In this document: one piece after another, positions 36,201-46,122 of the stretch
Position numbering within the stretch: position 1 is the stretch's first letter
Layout: each line of letters begins with the position of its first letter
From: Fragum whitleyi
Taxonomy: Eukaryota; Mollusca; Bivalvia; Cardiida; Cardiidae
Length of the DNA: 64,000 nucleotides
Assembly (NCBI GenBank): GCA_948146395.1
Contig: OX411552.1
Span: forward strand, 8,380,186 to 8,444,185
Reading direction: 5' to 3'
Program-made: the position numbers and the translations under genes
The notes under the pieces: model-generated
What the model was told of the DNA's origin: nothing
Database searches by the model: none
The model's input: only the letters and a program-made list of their open reading frames with translations

Positions 36201-36983
36201 GGATGCATTCATCTGAAAATTCTGAGCTTGTTTGATAAAAGTAAATTGTATCTATCAAAGGCAGTTTAGACAGCATCTCTATGAAATATTGCATTTACAT
36301 ATAAGCTAAAGTATACGATAATTTAGCTACCTTTTCATAAACAATAATGTTGGTTAATAAATTGACTTTTGATTATAAATTGTTGATAAGGGATGTAATG
36401 ATGTGTCAATTATACACTATCATTATTTAGATTGAAATCACCACTGTGAAAATACCAGAAAAGGTTGCAATAAGATATAGACAGGGGTGCAATTATTTCT
36501 ATTAAATGTGAGAAAGTAATTTAATTTACCGAACAACTAATGCATCAGATAAGAAGACTTACATGTTTTATTCATCTCTTTTCATTAAAGCAAAATAGTA
36601 TAATCGTTTGGTACAACTGAGAACGATTTTCATGCGTTGATTTATCAGATCACTCATTTCGTCTAGACATCCCATTTCTTTTACATACTACCTTATTCAA
36701 CAGGGTTCGATTGAAATATGGGGTTTCATTTATTTCAGTATGTAATATAGGACATGGCTGCTATATTTCTGGTGAATGTCAAAAATGTGTAAATGGACAA
36801 AGGTACGCATGCGTTCGGACATGCGCAGACTATGCCACGTGCCAAAATGGCGACTACTATATACAAAGGTGTCCGGAAAACACGTGGTTTGACGAGGATG
36901 AACAACAGTGTAGGCAGGGAAGCTGTTTTCAAAAATACAGAGACTTTAATACATGGCAATTTATTATGCAAGGAAAGAAATGA
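30282..36983 (+). CDS. secreted tyrosinase A with C-terminal chitin-binding domain, six exons, 897 aa
   Basis: Exons 30282-30545, 31845-32006, 32680-32792, 33629-34309, 34662-35890 and 36739-36983, with consistent phases and GT/AG ends. A hydrophobic stretch (about 15-30) serves as signal peptide. Next is a pro-region with KR sites. CuA ligands are His 156, 165 and 174 (HGGPNFLAFHR). CuB ligands are His 284, 288 and 310/311 (DPVFWLHHSYVD). Together they are the type-3 copper centre that oxidises phenols to quinones. A Met/Arg-rich linker follows with KRRRR (503-507), then a C-terminal domain of about 190 aa shared with gene B. The last exon is a peritrophin-A-like chitin-binding module with Cys 830, 845, 851, 861, 874 and 879. 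In bivalves such enzymes act in periostracum and shell matrix. The start ATG lies upstream of an AG (TTTCATATTCAG), so an extra 5' exon is possible. Confidence 0.9.
30557..30859 (+). mobile_element. MITE copy beginning 6 bases past the tyrosinase A exon 1 donor
   Basis: AACAACGTGAAATCGACAAG at the left and GTGTCAATTTTACGATTTTA plus CTTACTGTA at the right are the family ends. The central hairpin is decayed (GCTTACGTTGATCAAGATGA). The splice donor GTAAGT at 30546 sits almost at the element boundary. Confidence 0.85.
30935..31065 (-). repeat. CTGGTCAGACTGTGCGGATG repeat, inverted copy
   Basis: CAGCACAGTCTGACCAGAGT with ATTTCAAATAACCGCAAGGC matches the 26.4 kb copy in reverse. It lies in tyrosinase A intron 1. 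Confidence 0.5.
31312..31336. repeat. poly-G tract
   Basis: A run of G broken by a single A, inside tyrosinase A intron 1. It opens a long chance reading frame but has no coding character. Confidence 0.9.
31686..31797 (-). mobile_element. MITE fragment 47 bases before tyrosinase A exon 2
   Basis: Reversed outer blocks only: AAATCTCAATCAAAACCAAT, CATTCCAAAATCATTCAC and TTTCACGATGTTGTGAACTG. The centre is deleted. Confidence 0.7.
33449..33597. repeat. palindrome just upstream of tyrosinase A exon 4
   Basis: GAGTAAGATCGATAGATAT pairs with AATGTTAATCGATCTTACTC, and AACTTTATTTTCACCCGTGA pairs with TCTAGTGAAAATAAAGCC. It ends about 30 bases from the exon. A related palindrome lies at 37720-37870 (TGTAAGATCGATTAATATTT). 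Confidence 0.7.
35912..36176. mobile_element. GACGGGTCA foldback element 21 bases past tyrosinase A exon 5
   Basis: Full-length copy with ends GTGACCCATCATGCGAAAAG and CCTTTTTGCGTGACGGATCA. It includes the internal CAGTCTGCGCGGGTTGCGCAG palindrome region near 35970. The exon 5 donor GTAATG is at 35891. Confidence 0.85.
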
Positions 36984-37178
36984 GAAGAATTATATCAGAT
37001 TTGTTTTTCAATTCTTAGTTCTACGTGCATCGTCTTATATCTCAAATAACGAAAAAGTAATTAACAAGTACGGAACTTTCTTCCGTACAGGATGTAAAAA
37101 TATATGTTGTTATTAACTGCAGAGAATGACTCAAAGTCAATATTTGCAACCGATTTTTAGATTAATGATAATTATGTG

Positions 37179-37400
37179 ATCCGCCAGGCAAAAAGAAAAG
37201 ACCATTTTGATTCTCCGTAAAAAAGATATTTGAAAAATTAATTTGATCTAGCAAAGGTCAACTAGATATCGTATTTCAAAAACCTTTCCACTTTTAAAGA
37301 GAATGATCATTCTTGATTAAAAAAAATCAGTAGAGTGAGAAAAGTTCCGCTCTAGTCAGGTTGCGGAAAGAGCGCAGTCTGAAGTCAACCTATGCAGTCC
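37179..37400. mobile_element. GACGGGTCA foldback, decayed and truncated
   Basis: GTGATCCGCCAGGCAAAAAG at the left and GCTCTAGTCAGGTTGCGG near the internal palindrome. The right terminal repeat is missing. Confidence 0.55.
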
Positions 37401-37719
37401 ACACAGGTGAAAGGGGATGCGACAGGCATAATTTTCTATAGATTCGGGTCATTTTTTCCTTAATGATTTCCGATGGATTATCCAGAAAAAAAGGTAGATT
37501 ATCATTTGAAAAACACATCGCCAACCGACTGATATTACCAAAAAATTACCCCGATTTAGTTCATTTCACCCCTTTTAAATTTATCTTAGCGGAGTCAAGG
37601 AAGTAATTTTTATCTTAGCGGAGCCAAAGAAGCAATTGGAGTAATTTCGTTTCATAGTAATCACGTAAAAATGACATGCTTGAAGAAAATGTGACCCAAT
37701 TCTTTTACATTTTGTCTCA

Positions 37720-37870
37720 TTTCGCATTTATAAAGAATAAATAATATTTTGTTTTTTTGTGTAAGATCGATTAATATTTCATTTCGTGGACAACGAAAGT
37801 TATAAAGATATAGCTTTTGTTGTTCAATCAACGAAAAAAAAAAGGGATTTTAAACTGAAACAAATTTCTA
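37720..37870. repeat. palindrome related to 33.5 kb
   Basis: GTAAGATCGATTAATATTTC and AACAACGAAAGTTATAAAGA with inverse TAGCTTTTGTTGTTCAATCA. It shares blocks with the palindrome before tyrosinase A exon 4. Confidence 0.5.
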
Positions 37871-38353
37871 TCCATAATCCTCTATATCATTTACACTTTA
37901 AATTAAACTCATTTCAATCATGATTTATGTATGACTATAGCCTATAGAAATAAACAAAATACTAACCTTTTTAAGATTAAAAGGTTCGCAAATCGTTCGA
38001 AAAATAATAAACCGATTAAAACTTGCAGAGAAAGATGAGATTTTTAAACGTTTGCTAACGTTTTCCATGCTTAATACATGGTCGATTTTGCCGGTTCCTT
38101 CTGATGATCATATTCTATCGACCAGCTCTATTTAGCGACTACCGTCATCTAGAGACCGTGCTGAGTCGATAATTTCCTATTTGAAAGTAAAATCTCTTAC
38201 AAATTGTAAGTTTTCTTCTCATCTGAATCAAACATACAAACGTGGTTTTACTTGAATTCACCTTTAATTGGCTTTACAATGGAATTTCGCACAACAGTGC
38301 TACCGTTTAATCATTTCATAGTTTCTAGCTTCTAACCCACGTAGGTTTCCGAT

Positions 38354-38793
38354 TACAGTTAACAACATCGTAAAATTGACAAGGTGAACGATTTTGGAAT
38401 GACTTAGGAATGAAATTGAATGAGTGTGTGGAACGAGTTTTGAGTGAATTTAATGGGAGGTAATCCAATATCGCAAATTTTGTTCAGGATGAACAAAATT
38501 AGGGATATTGATTACCTCCCTTTAATAAAATATTTATACACATTCTATGGATAACTTCCTTTTTCTTTAAGAACATATTTGACGCTTGCAATTTGAATTA
38601 TGTCAATGATTTGCGATTTTTCTCTAACCAAATTTATTTTGAATGACGTTGTTGATTCTATATTTTTCAATTGGTTTATGCTTTTTTAAATGGTTTGAGT
38701 TAGTGTTTGGAATGAATGATTGGAGCGCTGAGTGACCGATTAAGAATGGTTTTGATTGAGATGAATGTCAATTTCACGATGTAACTAACTGTA
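38354..38793 (+). mobile_element. CAGTTAACAACATCG MITE, full-length copy
   Basis: TA|CAGTTAACAACATCGTAAAA and TTTCACGATGTAACTAACTG|TA. Central hairpin CGCAAATTTTGTTCAGGATG/AACAAAATTAGGGATAT. Length 440 bp, as for 28470-28910. Confidence 0.92.
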
Positions 38794-39645
38794 TCCACCA
38801 AATATCGGAAATGAAGAATGAAGTTTTTAATCACATATATTACTGAAAAGAAACGTCCTTCAGAGACAATTCTGAGGAGTTCGAAAAACCCAAGAACTGT
38901 GTGAGAATTACACATTAATTCATTTATCCAATAAAAAAATATAATTCACCTAAAGATTGTGTTTTCAACGACCATTGTCTTAAGTTACTGCTTCGTTGGC
39001 ACGTTTAGAGGTCGCTTAAAAAATATTTCAGGCCAATTTTAAGATAAGATATCTGTCCAGGATAAAAGTTAAGGGAGATGTGCGACAATGTACACATTTT
39101 TGTCTACTTGTTAAAGATGGATCGACCAGAAGTAATTAGTACTTAATTGTTTCGAACAAGTTATTGTCACGTCGTTCTGTGGATACACTGGGTCACTTTG
39201 TCAGGTAAGTCGTTTAGAAATTACCTTTCAGTTTTAACTATAAATTTTTTGCATTAGGAGAAAAGAGATATGCGCTTTGGTGCCTTTTCTATAACTCTAA
39301 AGATTGATCAAGCTCTTTATTTGACAGTGGACAATTCCTTTAGTAAAGCCGGACTGTATCGTTTCAGTAATTCCTTATCAAATTGATATATTATATGCAA
39401 AAGTCTCTTTTATTCTTGTGAGATTTCCAGCGCACTAACTCCTGCTGTATTTATTATGACTATCATAGAAAAGTTCATTCATTTGGTACAAGAGAAAACA
39501 TCGAGAGGTCATCAGCACAAAATTATTATATTTAAAGACACTTGTGATAGCTTAGCACTGACCCATCGAAATATTCTCCTATAGCTATCACAGAGAAACG
39601 TAGTATATGTACATAACACATTAGGAAGTACGACACATTAAAAAA

Positions 39646-39682
39646 AAAAAACAAAACAAAAAAAAAAAAAAAAAAAAAAAAC
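39646..39682. repeat. poly-A tract
   Basis: A-rich run interrupted by two C. No retrotransposon body is recognisable next to it. Confidence 0.9.
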
Positions 39683-41274
39683 ATGCGCGCGAAGGACAGC
39701 TACACAGTGCAATGAAAATACTCTTTTCTTTTATGTAGAGACGGTTTTCGCCTAGAAAACGTCTACTTTATTACTTTCTTTGAATTGTTTTTTTGGAAAA
39801 CCCCAAGTAGACCTACAATATATTGCTAGGCTCAGAGACGAATTGTCTCTGTCGTCGTATTTGTGTCTGTTGTCCGCGTTGTCGAGCGAAAATTTCAGTG
39901 TTCATTCCAAATATCTGGTATCCTTACGGCAATAACGTTACGCTTGGAAAATGAAATGCGTATTATTCATTATTAAAAAAGCAAACTAAACTTTCAAATG
40001 GAATAACGTCACATATTTACCCCTGCCTCCTTTTTATACCACATTTCGACTGTACCTACTGCCCAAAACCCGAAAGCAGTCGTTTATATGCTCTTATTGT
40101 AACGATACTATATTGAGAGTATATAATGACACAGTGACATAGTTTCTAGTTGCTAATTCAGCAACACGTAATTCAGCAACATATATTGTTAAAAATTCTT
40201 ATTCGATTTATCAATGTTAATGAATGAGCTTAATTGAATTTTATTACTAGTAGGACCTATTCAAAATTGACTAGTTTTCATTTTAATACCTGTTTCATTA
40301 ATTCAACTCGAGATCTAGCAGGCAAAATTTTGTGGCTGAAATTTACCATTTCTCTTATATACATAGTCAAAAGACTTTTGCAACACTTTTGGTTGTATTG
40401 TAAAATAGGTTGTATTAATATCGAATTAGTGAATTGGTGCCTGAGCGATGAGATTATGGATTGGCTATCCGAATCAAGAAGGTTTACTTTGCAGATCACC
40501 ATTTAAGGCTTAATGTGAGGTTCTATGCGTTTTAAGTCGGTAGTTCCAATTTGCAAGCTAAAGTCGGTCTAAAAAAATCCGCTTTTCATCCCTTTGAATT
40601 AGTAATAAAACTATTCAAAGAAAGCCGCTCAAATCATCTTACAGAACAGTAACAGGGATATCAATGGAGGAAGATCACATAACGGTATTTCCGCGTTATC
40701 AATTTTCTAAGACGCCAATAATGTAAAAGACAAGAAATTTGGCTCATGAACCTGCCCATGCCCACTTCAATTTGAACAGATCATTTGAAATCTGCAACAT
40801 CACGTATAGCTTCAGAAATTTGGGAGACGTTAATCACGTAACGTCAACCAAACGTTTAAATGCAGAAGATTTCTTTTGGTATGAAAGACAGCCAATTACC
40901 ATAGACAACACTTTCTTAGTCGCTCCAGACTGCGTGATATCGAAAGACAAAGCCGAAAGCTGGACAAAAAATGACAGACTGTGACTTTTTAAATCCGCCC
41001 CTCCCGCCGTTTTAGCTTTGTTTTGTGATTGTAGAGTCGCCATTGAAACAAAATAATGCATACATCTATTGCTTAGAGATTATACTCAATGTTTTTTTCT
41101 ACATTCGACTAGAATATGTCTTCTTCAGAAAAATATTTAGCGAAAAATATCAAGTGTTGCTAAACTTTTTTGACTTAGTATATATTACCAAGTTGAGATC
41201 AACCAGAGACCGCATTTCAATAGCTTCTTTGACGAGAATGTAAATTAATAATTCTTGATTTAGAAAATGAGTAA

Positions 41275-41370
41275 AGTGCGAAAAGTTGCGATCCTAGTCA
41301 GCCTTCGCATTCCGCGCAGTCTGACTAAGGTCAACACAGATGGTCTCTTTTCACGTGACGGGTCACAATT
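41275..41370. mobile_element. GACGGGTCA foldback, right half
   Basis: The internal palindrome CCTAGTCAGCCTTCGCATTC/CGCGCAGTCTGACTAAGG and the end TTTTCACGTGACGGGTCACA are present. The left half is missing. Confidence 0.7.
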
Positions 41371-41410
41371 ATAATTTTCATCAGTAATTTCAAAGGAATA
41401 AGCATTATCT

Positions 41411-41539
41411 GCCTTGCGTTCAGGATGACATCGGCGCAAACTGTTTGCCAATTTTATCCTACTTTGCACGCAAGTACACATGCAAAGTGGTGTATTATTG
41501 GCAAAACGTTTGCACAATTTTGGCATCCTGAACGCAGGG
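41411..41539. repeat. hairpin element, CCTGCGTTCAGGATG family, good copy
   Basis: Arms CCTTGCGTTCAGGATGACAT and TGGCATCCTGAACGCAGG, with inner arms GCAAACTGTTTGCCAATTTT and ATTGGCAAAACGTTTGCAC around CTTTGCACGCAAGTACACAT. Confidence 0.8.
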
Positions 41540-41849
41540 CTGATGTCTTTGTGAATTCTGTATTGATGAAATATCTGGCGGATTAATTACCATATGGTAC
41601 ACTGTGGACACTTTGAAAATATGTATGCTCCTGCTTATTTGAGCTTGAACTGTGATCTGGAATGAAGGTCACCAAATACTGTTCTATGCACACCACCTAA
41701 TAAAGAAACGCCAATGTGTAAAAAAAGCCTCTATGCCTTCAAGTGTCTTAATTTCTATCGAAAAGTTCAGTGCTTTCAGCATGGGGTCAACGTTTAAGTT
41801 AGATCTATAATCGTATGTATTTAGATTAACTACCATTTGTTGAAGTCAT

Positions 41850-42337
41850 ATGCAAACTATCGAGGCTCTAAGATTCATGGTTTGGGAGAAGGATATTTTA
41901 TTTTAAAGTTTACCTTCTTTATTTTCGCAAAATCCGAGATCCAAGATAAGACAATAACATGTAGTATTTTGTTAGAGGACCATCAGGAGATGTCACATAC
42001 CAAAAAAAAAAAAAAAAAAAAAAGATAATAAACAAATAAACAAATCTTACGGTTTGGGAGGAGAAGATTTTTAAAGTTTTCACTCAATTGCTTTGGTAAA
42101 CAGAGTTATTCGTGGATTCATATTCTGCGAAGTATTTTGAAAGTACTTGATACCTAAATATTTTGTATTTGAATTATCGTTGAAATCCGATGACTAGTTT
42201 TATAGGAAAGATTTTTTTATAATTATTGACGGACAGGCGGATGGACGGACAGTCAGACAGATAAGCAGACGGACGCCTGACATTGGCCGATCACAAAAGC
42301 TCACCTTAAGCGCTTTGTGTTCAGGTAAGCTAAAATC
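41850..42337 (+). mobile_element. non-autonomous repeat ending in a hairpin, with poly-A and GACG/GACA tracts
   Basis: It holds two GGTTTGGGAG(A/G)AG-AATTTT(A)AAGTTT units near 41880 and 42052, a poly-A run (42002-42024), a GACGGACAGGCGGATGG microsatellite region (42228-42272) and a closing hairpin AAAGCTCACCTTAAGCGC with TTCAGGTAAGCT. This layout recurs in bivalve repeats. The limits are approximate. Confidence 0.45.
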
Positions 42338-42497
42338 AATTGTCTTTTTTCAAGGTCATGAGACCAAACAATAAAACAAAGAAAGCGGAAGTGTCTCACG
42401 TGATAGTACAAGGTCAGTTACCTTTCATTTATAGACAAATCATATTTTAATTTTGTCGAAGCGGACAAGTTCTGTGCCTTCCTGTACCAACTTATAT

Positions 42498-42767
42498 GCC
42501 GCCACCATAGCGCAGTTGGTTAGGCATAATACTTCCAATCTGGAAGTCGTGGGTTCGATCCCCGGTAGCGGCAAATATCCTTTCCGACGTTAGTCTCTCA
42601 CCAATGGGTAGATAATCGTAAACCTATGTGAGATAGCAGTCGGAGGCTAGGAAAGGGTGTAATGGTAGTACAGGTGAAAGAAATACCAGGAATCCATTGT
42701 TAGGTGCTCCGATCGCCGCGATATAACTGCAAAATTGTTGAAAGCGGCGTAAAACCCATTCAAACAA
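42498..42767 (+). mobile_element. CAAT-tailed SINE copy
   Basis: The head (42498-42573) has ATAGCGCAGTTGGTTAGGC and a GGTTCGATCCC B box. The body matches the 1.4 kb copy, and the tail is CATTCAAACAAAAAACC. Confidence 0.88.
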
Positions 42768-42842
42768 AAAACCAACTTGTATAGATATCAGATTTTCTTC
42801 TCGTTTTGTTAAAACTAAATCTTCTCTGAATAAAATGAACGA

Positions 42843-43270
42843 TACAGTTAAGTATAGGATGAAATTGACAAAGTGGGATGATTTCGGAATGAAATTGAAT
42901 TGGTGCGAAGCGTGAGTTTTGAATGAAATTAAAGGGAGGCAATTCAATATTGCTAATTTTGTTCAAGATGAACAAAATTAGCGATATTTATTACCTGCCT
43001 TTAATAAAATATGCTTACAAGTTATATAAATAGATTACCGTGTCTTCCCTTACCAATTAGATGCTTGCAAATTACAATAAGTCAGAGAAATCCGAACTAT
43101 TTTCTAACGATTTTTATTTTTAACTTACTTGTTTATAATCATTTTTTAATGATTTCGAATTGTTTTTTAATGGTTTGGGTGAGTGTTTAGAAGGAATGAA
43201 CGGAGCGCTGGGTGAGCGATTTAGAATGGTTTTGATCGGAATGAGGGTCAATTCCACGATGTTCTTTACT
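42843..43270 (+). mobile_element. CAGTTAACAACATCG MITE copy
   Basis: TACAGTTAAGTATAGGATGA at the left. The intact central hairpin TTGCTAATTTTGTTCAAGAT/GAACAAAATTAGCGAT lies near 42948-42986. The right end is GTCAATTCCACGATGTTC. Confidence 0.88.
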
Positions 43271-43929
43271 CAATCATACTACAGTATTGAAATTTACTTG
43301 CCCTCTCCAAAGACTGATGAAAAAGATACTAAAAGCTTCTCTAGAGAAAAAATAGATTTGCATATTTCTCTAATGCGTGATGCATGTTCTTTTCGAAATG
43401 TTTAATCACACTAATTACACAGCAGAAAAAAATAAAAAAAAAAAGGATACGACCAAGCCATTCATGTGGATAGCATAACAAAGACCTCACAACTGTAATA
43501 AAATGCCTTGTATGCCATAAAATAACACCATTAAATCACCATTTGTGGTGTTGTCAAACGCAATGAAATATGAAAATTTAATACAATTACAAGACAATTA
43601 AAATACAATCACCAACATTAAAGTCACCGCATCTATCTTTGAAATGGGAAATAAGAGGTATTTGAGTGCCTTATTCGCTCCGCAGAAAAATGTTTAGAAT
43701 ATTTGTCTTTTTTTTAAACAAAGGAAGTAACCCACCTGCAAAATGTTTAATTAAAGAAAAATATCTCCTTAGTAAACGGTTAGCTTTAAATGATATTCAT
43801 CATGATAACCGAAAGTCTTCGGTTTATAAAATTTTGACAGGGGTGTAACGTGTTGCGTTTATAGTGTGAGCCAGGGTGTGCTTCTGACGAAAAAGCACAG
43901 GCGGGATGAAAGATGGTGAGTCTAGCTGC

Positions 43930-44330
43930 TACAGTTAGTAACATTGAGAAATTGACATGTTGAACGATATTTCAACGATGATTTCAGAATTTGGTTGAAT
44001 TGGCGGAAGGAGTGTGTTTTGAATTAATTTTAAAGGGAGGTAGCATAATTTCGCTTACTACGTTCACGATGAAAGTAATTATCGATATTTTACCTCTCTA
44101 TGAAAATTACATACACGTTCTTTGACTATATTTTCACGAACCAATCAGATGCTTCAAAATAGACTTTTTCTGACTGATTTGAATTTAGTTGTTGAGATTT
44201 TTTGTGATATTGGAGCGGTTTTGAATTGTTTGAGTGAGTGCTTGAAATGAAATTATTTGAGTGATGTTCGAGTGATTTGGAATGGTTTTGATCGGGATGA
44301 ATGTCAATTTCACGAAATTACTAACTGCAT
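43930..44330 (+). mobile_element. CAGTTAACAACATCG MITE, diverged
   Basis: TACAGTTAGTAACATTGAGA at the left and TGTCAATTTCACGAAATTAC at the right. The central hairpin is eroded (TTTCGCTTACTACGTTCACG/GAAAGTAATTATCGATA). Confidence 0.85.
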
Positions 44331-44754
44331 TACGTAAACCTCTCTCTGGTGCGGAGGCACTCAACTTACAAATCGAAAATTGAACAAGGGTCAAATTACG
44401 ACAAATTTAAACCCATGCAAACTGCTTATTTCATAAATTTTTGAGCGTAAACTATAAATGCATTTTTTTAACTTTAAGTAAGAACAAGGTACTTGTATTG
44501 TGTTTGCTGTAGACACTTAATGATGTTAACTTTATGAATTTAAAAACCTATTAAAAGATATGTAAATTTATTACAAAAAAATTTTCTAGGATGAAACGGC
44601 TTTGTTTTAAATGTCACTAGTTTAACTCTAACTACTCTATATCTGCGTAGCGATTCTTTTGTCTCACTAGGGGAGTGTTACACACCTTTTTCTGTATGAA
44701 AAGCATATTCATTTACAGGACCTACAAAATTCATCATTCATACTATTTTATTCG

Positions 44755-45141
44755 TACAGTTAGTTACATCGTAAAATTGACATTCATCTCGATCAAAATC
44801 ATTCTAAATCGCCCAAAATGACTAAAAAATATAAGATATACAACTAACTTCAAAATTAATAAAAACAAGAACAAAATCGCGATTTCACTGATATAATAGA
44901 AATTCAAAACGTCTGATTGGTTCTTGAAGAAAAGGGAAGCTATTTAAAGATCTTCTATGCATATTTTTATTAAAGGGGGGTAATACATATCGCAAATTTT
45001 GTTCATCATGAACAAAATTTTCGATAATGGATTACCTCCCATTAAATTCACTCAAAACCCGCTCCACACACTCATTCAATTTCATTCCAAATTTATTCCA
45101 AAATCATTCACATTGTCAATTTCACGATGTTGTTAACTGTA
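44755..45141 (-). mobile_element. CAGTTAACAACATCG MITE, inverted copy
   Basis: TA|CAGTTAGTTACATCGTAAAA and TTTCACGATGTTGTTAACTG|TA. Central hairpin CGCAAATTTTGTTCATCATG/AACAAAATTTTCGAT. Confidence 0.9.
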
Positions 45142-45714
45142 CATATACGGTAAAATTTTTCTCCGAAATATGACTTATTTTAAACCGAAGGAAAACAGCA
45201 TTTGAAATGGAAAAGTTCGCAAATTTACGAACTTTACCATTTACAATGCTTTATTTCTTAATGCTGTTTTTTAAAGAGAAGTTTTTACATACAACAAAAT
45301 TTGAGTACATGTACAAAAGTGGGCCTAAATAGTTAATTTGATAATAAAATCACTACTTAAACAATAACGTATTCTCTTTCTCTAAAATAATACAGTTTAC
45401 AGTAGAGGAATAAAATTAAGAAGTGAAACAATGCATCGTTTCAATAACTATTGTTTGAAAAAAAAAGATACAATACGGCACCTAATGTTTGTGAATGACA
45501 AAAAGCAATCCCGCCAGACTTGTACTACAATCAATTACTGTTCACTGTAAAAACGTAATTTCTGGTGTCCAAATACAATTCATCAAAAGTTCTGGGTCTA
45601 TTTTTTTTATTCCCAGGCACTAAAAAGGACCTCGTCATGAACAGCTCAAAGCAAGTAGAGGTATTTGAAATATAAATCAATCACATAAATGGTTTGTAAA
45701 ATAAATATTTACCG

Positions 45715-45860
45715 TCAGGCAAAACTGGGCCATCTGGGAAATGAACTCCGATATGCACAGTCATATCAGTGTCGAAGCCTTTCGTAATTTACAGATTTTC
45801 CGAATCTAGGATGATTTTTTACCCTTCTATGTAATTCTATGCGAAATTCGCCTTCTGGTT
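45715..45860. mobile_element. GACGGGTCA foldback fragment
   Basis: CCGTCAGGCAAAACTGGGCC followed by ATCTGGGAAATGAACTCCG matches the left end. It is truncated before the internal palindrome. Confidence 0.45.
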
Positions 45861-46122
45861 GACATCTGGTGGGTCCAATCACTTTTTTTCAAATATTTGT
45901 ATATAGTTTCCACACAGATTACCCTTTTGTGTCATATTTTCGATTTACCCCATTAATGGCAAAAACTCGTGGACGTGAACACTTCGAGAAAGACATTAAA
46001 GCCGTTTCTTACTTGGTTTTAAGTGATACATGGAAAAGTAACAGATCCGATTTAATTAAAGAGGGAGTTAAATTAGTTTGTCTCTATATTTTGTAGAAGA
46101 ATATGTATATTCTTTTAAGATA

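Larger units (their letters stand above)
36984..46122. other. spacer between the two tyrosinases
   Basis: About 9.1 kb without a recognisable gene. It contains foldback fragments, four full MITEs, a SINE, a hairpin copy and poly-A tracts. Nothing was recognised in about 38795-39640, 39690-41270, 43275-43925 and 45145-45710. Confidence 0.55.

Noticed and set aside
36793..37116. 107-residue plus-strand frame over tyrosinase A exon 6
   Set aside because: It is in a different phase from the upstream exon; the overlapping frame continues the protein and holds the six-cysteine pattern.
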